Shown: positions 1-7,074 of the stretch, piece after piece
How positions within the stretch are numbered: position 1 is the stretch's first letter
Layout: every line of letters begins with the position of its first letter
Origin: QWHO01 sp021404945
GTDB lineage: Bacteria; Vulcanimicrobiota; Xenobia; Xenobiales; QWHO01
Direction of reading: 5' to 3'
Length of the DNA stretch: 64,000 nucleotides
Assembly: GCA_963169765.1 (NCBI GenBank)
Contig: CAUJEN010000124.1
Location: forward strand, 1 to 64,000
Notes under the pieces: generated by a model
Databases searched by the model: none
The model's input: only the letters and a program-made list of their open reading frames with translations
What the model was told of the DNA's origin: nothing
Program-made: the position numbers and the translations under genes

Positions 1-134
1 CCGGCCGCAAACCCCCATGTGGTGTCGGAGGGAACCTCCGCCACCACAAGATATTGTAGGCGGCCGGACTTCTAGCACAATATGTTGGGCGTCGCGCAGC
101 CGGAAAACTGTGTCAAGGGGGTTTCCGGCCGCGC
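1..134. repeat. Copy A of a ~125-bp dispersed repeat
   Basis: This stretch aligns along its whole length with 36917-37040; I estimate about 80% identity by eye with one short gap. Shared blocks include AACCTCCGCCACC, GGCGTCGCG and GGGGGTTTCCGGCCGCGC. The ends resemble an inverted repeat (CCGGCCGCAAACCCCC on the left, GGGGGTTTCCGGCCGC on the right), and internal hairpins are visible (GTGGTGTCGGAGG with CCTCCGCCACCAC; ATATTGT with ACAATAT). The left boundary may lie before base 1. It codes for nothing obvious and looks like a MITE-like or REP-like element. Confidence 0.7.
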
Positions 135-656
135 TCCTAGAGCGCCCACCACCAGGGCGTAGAGATTGAGCGCGAGCATAGCACGCAGCACGCTCCCCGG
201 GTGGGGGCGGAGCCGGTAGGCGGCCATCAGGTAGAGGACGGCCGCGAAGATCATCCCGTGGCCGAGAAAATACTCCATATAGTACCAACTGGGAAAACCC
301 AGCCCCTGGGAGATGTCCGGCTGCAGGAGGGCTTGCAGCGCACCCGCCAGCCCCCAGTAGTAGGCCAGCTCGAAGCTCCCCTGCGACGGGGAGAGCACGG
401 CCCAGAGGCAGATCAACACGACCAGGTCGCAAAGGTGGAGGGGCAGGGCCTCCGTTACGGCCTCCAGGCCGGCATCCTTCCAGCGCTGGTAGTAGGCGAT
501 GAGGATGTAGGCCAGGATGGCCAGAGCGATCAGTCGGCCGGGCAGCACGCGCTGGCGCTCGTCCAACCGTCTGGCCCAGAGCAGGATGGCCACCGAAAGC
601 ATCGCGGTCAGGGCCAGGGGGATCAGGTGTTGGTCCGACCAGGCCTGAAACGTCAT
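72..656 (-). CDS. YwaF/TIGR02206-type integral membrane protein, C-terminally truncated
   Basis: A 194-residue protein with about six hydrophobic helices, resembling the TIGR02206 (B. subtilis YwaF) family of unknown function; the LCD, YYWGLAGALQALLQPD and YFLGHG stretches are typical. The ATG at 656 overlaps the stop of the nitroreductase gene by one base (TGATG), so the two are coupled. Family members usually run about 30-50 residues further. Here the recognisable sequence stops at about residue 175, and the last ~20 residues, including the stop codon, are read from the repeat at 1-134. The insertion has therefore probably cut off the last helix or helices. Function after truncation is doubtful. 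Confidence 0.7.
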   Translation of the reverse strand: MTFQAWSDQHLIPLALTAMLSVAILLWARRLDERQRVLPGRLIALAILAYILIAYYQRWKDAGLEAVTEALPLHLCDLVVLICLWAVLSPSQGSFELAYYWGLAGALQALLQPDISQGLGFPSWYYMEYFLGHGMIFAAVLYLMAAYRLRPHPGSVLRAMLALNLYALVVGALGARPETPLTQFSGCATPNILC

Positions 657-1288
657 CACAGGCGGCGGCCGTAACGCTCGAACGAGACCACCTCGCGCAC
701 GGGTCGGCGACGATTGGGGGTGTACTCCTCCAGGGGCCAGCCCAGCGGAATGAGGCAGCAGGGGGTCACCCGCCAGGGCAGCCCCACCGCACGGCGCACC
801 GCCCCGAGATTCCAAAGTGGGATGGTGATCAGGGCCGCCCCCAGACCGGCGGCCCGGGCGCCGAGCAACAGGTTCTGCACGGCCGGATAAATGGACCCGA
901 AAGCACTGGTGGCGGCCAGGAAGGGAAAAGGCCAGATGACTTGCTTGAGGCAGGGGATGATGAGGGCGGGAATCTCCTCAAAGTGGTCTGCCTGCCACCG
1001 GGCCGACTCGAACATGCGCTGGCGGGTGGGCGTCATCTTTGCCAGGGGCTTGAACAGGCGGAACAGGCTGAAGGCCTGGCGGTTGAGGCGAGCGAGCCGG
1101 GCCATGGTTTCGCGCTCGCGGACCACCACGAACTCCCAGCCCTGGGCATTGGAGCCCGAGGGGGCTCGGATGGCCAGGTCCAGGAGATGCAAGAGTAACT
1201 CTTCCTCTACCGGGTCTGTCTTAAGGCGGCGCAGGGCCCGCTGGGTACGCAAGGCCTGCTCGAGGGGCATGTCCAGGTTGTAAGCCAT
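656..1288 (-). CDS. Nitroreductase family protein
   Basis: A 210-residue protein of the FMN-dependent nitroreductase fold, which reduces nitro compounds, quinones or flavin-linked substrates with NAD(P)H. Visible signatures are the N-terminal R-S/T-x-R-like segment (QALRTQRALRRLKTDPV), the RAPSGSNAQGWEFVVV block that contacts FMN, and a C-terminal GLGAALITI...LGWP segment. The start ATG at 1288 gives the usual family length; upstream in-frame codons read into an intergenic region. It is the first gene of a two-gene minus-strand unit with the truncated membrane protein. The substrate cannot be inferred. Confidence 0.85.
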   Translation of the reverse strand: MAYNLDMPLEQALRTQRALRRLKTDPVEEELLLHLLDLAIRAPSGSNAQGWEFVVVRERETMARLARLNRQAFSLFRLFKPLAKMTPTRQRMFESARWQADHFEEIPALIIPCLKQVIWPFPFLAATSAFGSIYPAVQNLLLGARAAGLGAALITIPLWNLGAVRRAVGLPWRVTPCCLIPLGWPLEEYTPNRRRPVREVVSFERYGRRL

Positions 1289-1414
1289 GGCTTGAGGTTC
1301 TGGAGGGTCTGCCAGCAAGCCTTTTGTGCAAACCGGAAATGCCCTGAAAGGGAAAGGTCTCCGCTCGGGTTCTCCCGAAAGATACGAATACAATCTTCAG
1401 CAAAAGGAACCATT

Positions 1415-2182
1415 ATGGAACGAGGAACAGCTTTCCGTTCGGGCAACCCGGCTCTCTCCGAGAAGACTTTTGAGCAATGGCGAACGCTCAGCCTGCCCCA
1501 GAACGACGTGATGACCATTCAGGGCACGGTCAACAAGACGGCTATCCTGCTCTTCATCGCGGTTGCGGCTGCCAGCTTCACCTGGAAGCTCTTCCTGGAC
1601 AAGAACCCGGTGGTTATGTCCTTGATCATTGTGGGTTTCATCGGAGCCCTGGTCGTCGGGCTCGTGACCATCTTCAAGCAGGAGTGGTCTCCTGTCACGG
1701 CGCCCCTCTATGCGGCCCTGGAGGGATTGCTGCTGGGCGGCATCTCGGCGATGTACAACCAGGCCTATGAGGGCATCGTGGCTCAGGCTGTGGTGCTTAC
1801 CTTCGGCACCCTGGGCGTGTTGCTGGTGGCCTACAAGTCCGGGCTCATCAAAGCCACAGAGAACTTCAAGCTGATGATTGTGGCGGCCACCGGGGGGATC
1901 TGTCTGCTCTACCTGGTGTCCATCTTGTTCAGAGTCTTCGGGATGCCGAACGCCATTCCGATGATTCACTCGAGCGGCACGTTTGGCATCGTCTTCTCAC
2001 TGGTGGTGGTAGCCATCGCTGCCCTGAACCTGGTGCTCGACTTCGACTTCATCGAGAGCGGCGCCGAGGCCGGCGCTCCCAAGTACATGGAGTGGTACGG
2101 GGCCTACGGGCTTATGGTCACGCTGGTGTGGCTCTACCTCGAGATTCTCCGGTTGCTCTCCAAGCTGCGCAGCCGCGACTGA
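1415..2182 (+). CDS. Bax inhibitor-1/YccA-like membrane protein
   Basis: A 255-residue protein with about seven hydrophobic segments, matching the bacterial Bax1-I/YccA-like family (BaxI_1). Members are seven-helix membrane proteins of poorly known role, possibly ion leak or protease control. It begins with a soluble ~45-residue leader (RSGNPALSEKTFEQW is family-typical) and ends with the acidic LNLVLDFDFIESG motif found near the last helix, with two conserved Asp. The ATG at 1415 has AAAGGAA 7 bases upstream. The gene is single and divergent from the nitroreductase, and a strong hairpin terminator follows at once. Confidence 0.85.
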   Translation: MERGTAFRSGNPALSEKTFEQWRTLSLPQNDVMTIQGTVNKTAILLFIAVAAASFTWKLFLDKNPVVMSLIIVGFIGALVVGLVTIFKQEWSPVTAPLYAALEGLLLGGISAMYNQAYEGIVAQAVVLTFGTLGVLLVAYKSGLIKATENFKLMIVAATGGICLLYLVSILFRVFGMPNAIPMIHSSGTFGIVFSLVVVAIAALNLVLDFDFIESGAEAGAPKYMEWYGAYGLMVTLVWLYLEILRLLSKLRSRD

Positions 2183-2188
2183 GCTCAG

Positions 2189-2240
2189 CCCGAGGAAAAA
2201 AAAGTAGGCCCGCCCCCGGGCCTACTTTTTTGTCCTCGGG
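2189..2240. terminator. Intrinsic terminator after the Bax1-like gene
   Basis: A long perfect-looking hairpin: CCCGAGGA pairs with TCCTCGGG, and AAAAAGTAGGCCCG pairs with CGGGCCTACTTTTT around a CCCC loop. A T-run occurs on both strands, so it could work in either direction. It lies 7 bases after the stop at 2182. Confidence 0.9.
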
Positions 2241-2415
2241 TTGATGCGAACATTGGCCATTTTGACATCAACAAGAAGCAAAGCAACCATTCCATCATGA
2301 GAACGACGCTTGACCAGGATGACGACATGCTGAATGCGGCCAGAAGCCTGGCGCGTGCTCAGAATCGCACTTGGCGGAGGGTCTCTGTGCGCGGGGGGCG
2401 AACAGGCAGCCCCTG

Positions 2416-3165
2416 ATGAGCCGAATCGCCGTACACCGCATTCCTGTTCTACAAGACAACTACAGCTATCTTATCGAAGACACGCAGGAGAAGACCTGTG
2501 TGGTGGTCGACCCGGCTGAGGCCGGGCCGGTTAACGCCGCCATCGAGCAACTCGGGCTCAAGCCGGTGATGCTGTGGAACACCCACCATCACGCCGACCA
2601 CATCGACGGCAATCCGGGCGTGCTCGACAGAGCGGGCTCGATTCCCGTCTATGGATCGGCCGGCGACCGGGGGCGGATCCCCCAGTTGACCCACTTTCTC
2701 CAGGCCGGGGACGGCCTCGAGTTCGGAGGCGACATGGTGCGCGTGCTTGAGGTTCCCGGCCACACTCGGAGCCACGTCGCTTACTACCTGCCCAGCGGGC
2801 ACCTGTTCTCGGGCGATCTGCTCTTTGGCTATAGCTGTGGCAAGGTGTTCGAGGGCAGCATGGAGGACATGTACCGCTCCGTGGCCCAGGTGGCGCAGCT
2901 GCCAGACGAGACGTTGATCTATTGCGGCCACGAGTACACCCTCAACAATCGGTGCTTTGCCGAGACAGTCGAGCCCGACAATCCGGACCACAAGACCCGC
3001 GCGGCTTCCGAGACGGCCCCGCCTACCGTCCCCCTCCAACTCGGCCAGGAGAAGAAGACCAACCCGTTCTTGCGCTGGCACGTGCCGGCCGTGCAGGCCT
3101 TCACGGGTAAGACCGAGCCGGCCGAGGTGTTCGGCGAGTTGCGCCGCCGCAAGGACAATTTCTAA
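2416..3165 (+). CDS. gloB: Hydroxyacylglutathione hydrolase (glyoxalase II)
   Basis: A 249-residue metallo-beta-lactamase-fold hydrolase that cleaves S-lactoylglutathione to lactate and glutathione, the second step of methylglyoxal detoxification. The binuclear metal motif THHHADH is at residues 56-62. The other ligands are visible: His116 (PGHT), Asp134 (FSGD) and His172 (CGHEYT). The C-terminus (AEVFGELRRRKDNF) is the usual gloB ending, so this is the GloB subfamily and not a generic MBL protein. The start ATG at 2416 gives the canonical length. It opens a long plus-strand run that continues into the F420 genes. Confidence 0.92.
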   Translation: MSRIAVHRIPVLQDNYSYLIEDTQEKTCVVVDPAEAGPVNAAIEQLGLKPVMLWNTHHHADHIDGNPGVLDRAGSIPVYGSAGDRGRIPQLTHFLQAGDGLEFGGDMVRVLEVPGHTRSHVAYYLPSGHLFSGDLLFGYSCGKVFEGSMEDMYRSVAQVAQLPDETLIYCGHEYTLNNRCFAETVEPDNPDHKTRAASETAPPTVPLQLGQEKKTNPFLRWHVPAVQAFTGKTEPAEVFGELRRRKDNF

Positions 3166-3224
3166 GCGCCGTGTCCTGGAAAACCTTCGCGGAGCGATTC
3201 CATCACGACGGCTCTCTGCGCTTT

Positions 3225-3231
3225 GAGGGAG
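3225..3231 (+). promoter_or_regulatory. Shine-Dalgarno that points to an ATA start for the Nudix gene
   Basis: GAGGGAG lies exactly 7 bases before ATA at 3239. No ATG, GTG or TTG occurs in that frame between the in-frame stop at 3224 and GTG at 3326, yet the intervening codons read as a normal CoA-Nudix N-terminus. Confidence 0.45.
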
Positions 3232-3238
3232 CTGTCCA

Positions 3239-3811
3239 ATAACTTCTCTTCGCCAGCGGCTGGCCGCCCGGCTGGCCCCTTACCGGCCCCAGACGCTGCA
3301 GCGTCCCGACCTGACCCCCACCGGGGTGCTGTTGCTGCTGGTCGGCTCGAGCGAGCCCGAGATCATCCTGACGAGGCGCAGCGAGCACCTGAGCCGGCAC
3401 CCGGGCCAGATATCCTGTCCTGGTGGGGTCCGAGAGGAGGGTGATGCCGACCTTCGCGCCACCGCCCTGCGCGAGTGCCACGAGGAGATCGGCCTGCCGC
3501 CCGAGCGGGTCGAGGTGCTCGGTCAACTTGACGACGTTTGGACACCCAGCGGCTTTCTGCTCACACCCTTCGTGGGCTGGACCGATCCTCCGGTCGAGCT
3601 CTCGGTCTGCAGCGAGGTGGCTGAGATCCTTTCCATCCCGCTGGGAGAGTTGCTCGACCCGGAGGTCTTCGAGATGGAAGAGCACTGGCTGGGCGAGCAG
3701 AAGCTTCTGGTGGGCGCCTTTCGCTTGAGGCAGGCCCACGTCTGGGGAGCTACCGCGCGTCTGGTGCAGCGCCTGCTGGAGGTGGGCCTCGAGTGGAAGC
3801 CACCGCGATGA
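3239..3811 (+). CDS. CoA-type Nudix hydrolase (NudL/YeaB-like)
   Basis: Nudix hydrolase of the CoA pyrophosphatase type, expected to hydrolyse CoA or related pyrophosphates. The UPF0035-like block ILTRRSEHLSRHPGQ and the Nudix helix RECHEEIGL are clear. Two deviations are seen: FPGG is CPGG, and the first Glu of the Nudix box is Ala. I place the start at ATA 3239, behind a good Shine-Dalgarno, because it restores the family N-terminus (TSLRQRLAARLAPYRPQ) and a 190-residue length. A conventional call would be GTG 3326, which starts inside the first strand and has no ribosome site. The stop overlaps cofD as ATGA. Confidence 0.8.
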   Translation: MTSLRQRLAARLAPYRPQTLQRPDLTPTGVLLLLVGSSEPEIILTRRSEHLSRHPGQISCPGGVREEGDADLRATALRECHEEIGLPPERVEVLGQLDDVWTPSGFLLTPFVGWTDPPVELSVCSEVAEILSIPLGELLDPEVFEMEEHWLGEQKLLVGAFRLRQAHVWGATARLVQRLLEVGLEWKPPR

Positions 3812-4713
3812 AAGTGGTGCTGCTGGCCGGCGGGGTAGGCGGCTCGCGCCTGGCCGATGGGATGGCCCGCCTGCTGGGCTCGGATCTGACCGTGGTGGTC
3901 AACACCGGGGACGACTTTGACCACTATGGCCTGCGCATCTGTCCCGACCTGGATACGGTGCTCTATACCCTGTCCGGCCTGGGCGACCCCGAGCGGGGTT
4001 GGGGCCTGGCGGGCGAGACCTACAATTGCCTGGAGGCCCTGGAGCGGCTGGGGGAGGAGCCCTGGTTCCTGCTCGGCGACGGCGACCTGGCCACCCACCT
4101 GTGGCGCCGCCAAGCCCTGGACCGGGGCCTGCGGCTCACCCAGGTCACCGATCACCTGCGCCGGCGGTTGGGGGTGACCTGCCGGGTGCTGCCGATGGCG
4201 GACGAGCCGGTGGCTACCAGAGTGCGCACCGACGAGGGCTGGCTTAGCTTTCAAGACTATTTCGTGCGTCACAAGCACCAGCCCGCGGTGCGCGAGCTGG
4301 CCTTCCAGGGCAGCCCGGGTCTGAGCCCCGAGCTCGAGCAGGCATTGACCGAGGCCGAGCTGACCGTGCTGGCCCCCTCGAACCCGTTCGTGAGCCTGCT
4401 GCCCATCCTGCGGGTCAGTGGGTTGGCCGAGCGGCTGCCGCGCCCCCGGCTGGCGGTCAGCCCCATCGTGGCCGGACGGGCCCTGAAAGGGCCGGCGGCG
4501 GCCATGCTGGCTTCGCTGGGTTTCCCGGTTTCGGCGGCGGGGGCGGCCCTGGCCCTGGAGGGCCACCTGGACGAGTTGATCTGCGATGAGCAGGATCGTG
4601 CTCTGGAGCTGCCCTGTCCGGCTCGTTTCCTGCCCACCGTCATGCGCAATCCGGAGGACCGCCTGGAGCTGGCCCGGAGGATCCTCGAAGGGTGGCCCGA
4701 AAGCCCGGGCTGA
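3808..4713 (+). CDS. cofD: 2-phospho-L-lactate (or phosphoenolpyruvate) transferase, CofD/FbiA
   Basis: A 301-residue CofD/FbiA homologue. This enzyme transfers the phospho-lactyl or enolpyruvyl moiety from the CofC product to the deazaflavin Fo, making F420-0 or dehydro-F420-0. The N-terminal GGVGG nucleotide-binding motif is at residues 8-12. Other family blocks are NTGDDFDHYGLRICPDLDT, WFLLGDGDLATH and the late APSNPFVS and SPIVAGRALKGPAA motifs. The ATG at 3808 overlaps the Nudix stop, and its own stop overlaps the cofC start. Length and neighbours (cofC, cofE) make the assignment secure; which three-carbon donor is used cannot be read from this sequence. Confidence 0.95.
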   Translation: MKVVLLAGGVGGSRLADGMARLLGSDLTVVVNTGDDFDHYGLRICPDLDTVLYTLSGLGDPERGWGLAGETYNCLEALERLGEEPWFLLGDGDLATHLWRRQALDRGLRLTQVTDHLRRRLGVTCRVLPMADEPVATRVRTDEGWLSFQDYFVRHKHQPAVRELAFQGSPGLSPELEQALTEAELTVLAPSNPFVSLLPILRVSGLAERLPRPRLAVSPIVAGRALKGPAAAMLASLGFPVSAAGAALALEGHLDELICDEQDRALELPCPARFLPTVMRNPEDRLELARRILEGWPESPG

Positions 4714-5282
4714 TGTTGATCCGAGCCGTCATACCGGTCAATCGCCTGGAGCAGGCCAAGAGCCGTCTGGCCAAGGTAATCAGCGACCGCAGGGAGCTGG
4801 TTCTGGAGCTGCTCTCTCGGGTGGTGCAGGCGGTCAAGCCGTGCGTGGACGAAGTGCTGATCGTCAGTCCGGACGACCGGCTCAAGCCCGAAGCCGCCCG
4901 CCTCGGCGTGAGCTTCCTGCTGCAGCGCTCCAGCGGCCTCAATCCTGCCCTGGATGAGGCTCGCTCTCACCTGGGCGAGGGCCCGTTGCTGGTGGTGCTG
5001 GGTGACCTTCCCCAATTGACCGAGCCGGACGTGCGCGCCCTGCTGCTTCGGCCCGAAGAGGTGCTGCTGGCTCCTGACCGCGACCAGAATGGCACCAATC
5101 TGATGTTCCTGCGCTCCACCCGGAGCTTCATGTTTCAGTATGGTCCGGGTAGCTTCGTGCGTCACTTCAGCCAGGCGCTGGGACGGGGCCTGACGGTGGG
5201 CGTGCACCGCTCGAGCGGCACCGAGGTCGACCTGGATGCTCCTGTCGACCTGCCCCAACTGGCGTGGACGAGCTGCGACTGA
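4713..5282 (+). CDS. cofC: 2-phospholactate (or PEP) guanylyltransferase, CofC/FbiD
   Basis: A 189-residue nucleotidyltransferase that activates 2-phospholactate or PEP with GTP for transfer by CofD. The N-terminal AVIPVNRLEQAKSRLA is the CofC signature loop (usually P-x-K-x...KSRL), followed by LVVLGDLPQL, where Asp binds metal. The ATG at 4713 shares one base with the cofD stop (TGATG); an in-frame GTG at 4692 would add seven residues that overlap cofD and match nothing. The 3' end overlaps cofE by 19 bases. It is slightly short for the family but complete at both ends. Confidence 0.9.
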   Translation: MLIRAVIPVNRLEQAKSRLAKVISDRRELVLELLSRVVQAVKPCVDEVLIVSPDDRLKPEAARLGVSFLLQRSSGLNPALDEARSHLGEGPLLVVLGDLPQLTEPDVRALLLRPEEVLLAPDRDQNGTNLMFLRSTRSFMFQYGPGSFVRHFSQALGRGLTVGVHRSSGTEVDLDAPVDLPQLAWTSCD

Positions 5283-6004
5283 TCCCCGTCCGGGGTGTTC
5301 CCGAGATCCAGCCCGGAGAGGACGTGGCCAGGCTGCTCGCGCCCCTGCTCACGCAACTGGCTCGGCCGGGCGACGTTCTGGTGGTGACCCATAAAGTGCT
5401 CAGCAAGGCCGAAGGACGGCTGGTCGATCTGACCGATGTGCAGCCATCGGCCCTGGCCCGGAGCCACGCCCAGGCCTGGGGCAAGGACCCCCGCCAGGTC
5501 GAGGTGGTGCTGCGCGAGAGCGGGTCTATTCTGCGCATGGAAGGCCCGGTCATCGTCGCGCGCACCCGCCACGGGCTCGTGTGCGCCAATGCAGGGGTTG
5601 ACCGCAGCAATGTGCCCGGTGAATCGGTGTGCCTTCTCCCCGACGATCCAGACGCCTCGGCCAGCCGACTTTACCAGGCGCTGGAGACAGCTCTGGGTTT
5701 TGCCATGCCGGTCGTGATCAGCGATTCGTTCGGCCGGCCCTGGCGGCTGGGCATCGTCAACGTCGCCATCGGCCTGGCCGGCATGGCCCCTTTCACCGAC
5801 TATCGAGGCCGGACCGATCCCCACGGCTACAAGCTGGAGGCCAGCCTGATGGCCACCGCCGACGCTATCGCAGCGGCCGCCGAGCTGGTGATGGGCAAGA
5901 CCGACCGGGTGCCAGCCGCCCTGGTGCGCGGCCTGGAGCTGAGCGGCTCGCCGGGCTGCGCGGCCGAGCTGATCCGTCCCGGTGAGCAGGATCTCTTTCG
6001 TTGA
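5264..6004 (+). CDS. cofE: F420-0:gamma-glutamyl ligase, CofE
   Basis: A 246-residue CofE-domain enzyme that adds gamma-linked glutamates to F420-0 using GTP. Diagnostic segments are VVTHKVLSKAEGR, CANAGVDRSNVPG and ISDSFGRPWRLGIVNVAIG. It has only the ligase domain; the FMN-binding dehydro-F420 reductase domain fused in actinobacterial FbiB is absent, so a separate reductase would be needed if PEP is the precursor. The GTG at 5264 lies inside the end of cofC, indicating translational coupling. The Fo synthase genes (cofG/cofH or fbiC) are not in the window. Confidence 0.93.
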   Translation: MDELRLIPVRGVPEIQPGEDVARLLAPLLTQLARPGDVLVVTHKVLSKAEGRLVDLTDVQPSALARSHAQAWGKDPRQVEVVLRESGSILRMEGPVIVARTRHGLVCANAGVDRSNVPGESVCLLPDDPDASASRLYQALETALGFAMPVVISDSFGRPWRLGIVNVAIGLAGMAPFTDYRGRTDPHGYKLEASLMATADAIAAAAELVMGKTDRVPAALVRGLELSGSPGCAAELIRPGEQDLFR

Positions 6005-6023
6005 CCGGGCGAAGTGAGCCGAT

Positions 6024-7043
6024 ATGAATCGGATCAAGAACAAGCACCTCGGCTACTGCGCGATGTTCGAGCAGTTCCACCCCAACGATATGCTGGTCTG
6101 GTGCGAGCAGGCGGAGAAGCTGGGCTTTGGCAGCATCATGGCCAGCGATCACTTCCATCCCTGGACTCCTCAGCAGGGCCACAGCGCTTTCGTGTGGACC
6201 TGGATGGGGGCCCTGGGGGCGCGCACCTCGCTGCCTTTCGGGACCGGGGTGACGCCGCCCGGTTATCGCTACCATCCGGCCCTGGTGGCCCAGATGGCCT
6301 GCACGGTCGAAGCCATGTACCCGGGGCGCTTCTGGCTCGGCCTGGGGGCCGGAGAAGCCCTCAACGAGCATGTCATCGGCTGCTACTGGCCCGAGCCCCC
6401 GGTGCGCCTCGAGAAGCTGCTCGAATCGATCGAGATCATCAAGAAGCTCTTCACCGGCAAGGTGGTCAAGCACCAGGGCAAGCACTTCACCCTCGAATCG
6501 GCCCAGATCTATACCCTGCCGCCCTCCCCGCCGCCCATCCTGGTGGCTACCTCGGGCCCCATCATGAGCGCCAACACGGGCCGCTTCTGCGACGGCGTGA
6601 TCACCGTAGGGGCAGCCGACGACAAGCTCTCGATGCTGATGGGCAAGTTCGAGGCAGGGGCCCGCGAGGCCGGTAAGGACCCGGCGGCCATGCCGCGGCT
6701 GATCCAGATCCACGTCTCCTGGGCCCCCAGCCTGGAGGAGGCCACCGACAACGCGGTGCGCGAATGGCCCAACGGAGGGATGAGCTTTCCCAAGGCCGAT
6801 GTGCGCTCCCCGGAGGTTTTCGAGGCCATCGCCCGCATGGTGCGTCCCGAGCACTTCAAAGGCCGGGTGCTCATCTCCGAGAAGGCCGAGGACCATATTA
6901 ACCTGATCAACCATCTTTACTCCAAAGGCTTCGACGGCGTCTACGTCCACAACGTGGGTCGCAACCAGGTCGAGTTTCTCAAGTTCTACGCCGCCGAAGT
7001 CTTGCCCAGCCTCGCTCTGGAGCCGGTCGGTCGTCCTGGTTGA
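6024..7043 (+). CDS. F420-dependent luciferase-like oxidoreductase (TIGR03557/FGD-like)
   Basis: A 339-residue TIM-barrel protein of the luciferase-like monooxygenase superfamily, closest to the F420-dependent glucose-6-phosphate dehydrogenase-like group. Hallmarks are the SDHFHPW segment with the His-Trp pair, GTGVTPPGYRYHPALVAQ, GRFWLGLGAGEALNEH and SAQIYTLPPSPPPILV. Such enzymes reduce or oxidise substrates with F420 and lack flavin. It starts 20 bases after cofE behind a GAAGTGAG ribosome site, so cofactor synthesis and a consumer are linked. The substrate is unknown; whether it is a true glucose-6-phosphate dehydrogenase cannot be said. Confidence 0.9.
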   Translation: MNRIKNKHLGYCAMFEQFHPNDMLVWCEQAEKLGFGSIMASDHFHPWTPQQGHSAFVWTWMGALGARTSLPFGTGVTPPGYRYHPALVAQMACTVEAMYPGRFWLGLGAGEALNEHVIGCYWPEPPVRLEKLLESIEIIKKLFTGKVVKHQGKHFTLESAQIYTLPPSPPPILVATSGPIMSANTGRFCDGVITVGAADDKLSMLMGKFEAGAREAGKDPAAMPRLIQIHVSWAPSLEEATDNAVREWPNGGMSFPKADVRSPEVFEAIARMVRPEHFKGRVLISEKAEDHINLINHLYSKGFDGVYVHNVGRNQVEFLKFYAAEVLPSLALEPVGRPG

Positions 7044-7074
7044 ACGCCGACCCTCCCATAGTCGGTAAGGCGCG

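Noticed and set aside
6024..7043. Idea that the luciferase-like oxidoreductase plus luxE/luxC form a bioluminescence system
   Set aside because: It is the F420-dependent type, about 55 kb away, and no LuxA/LuxB homologue is present.
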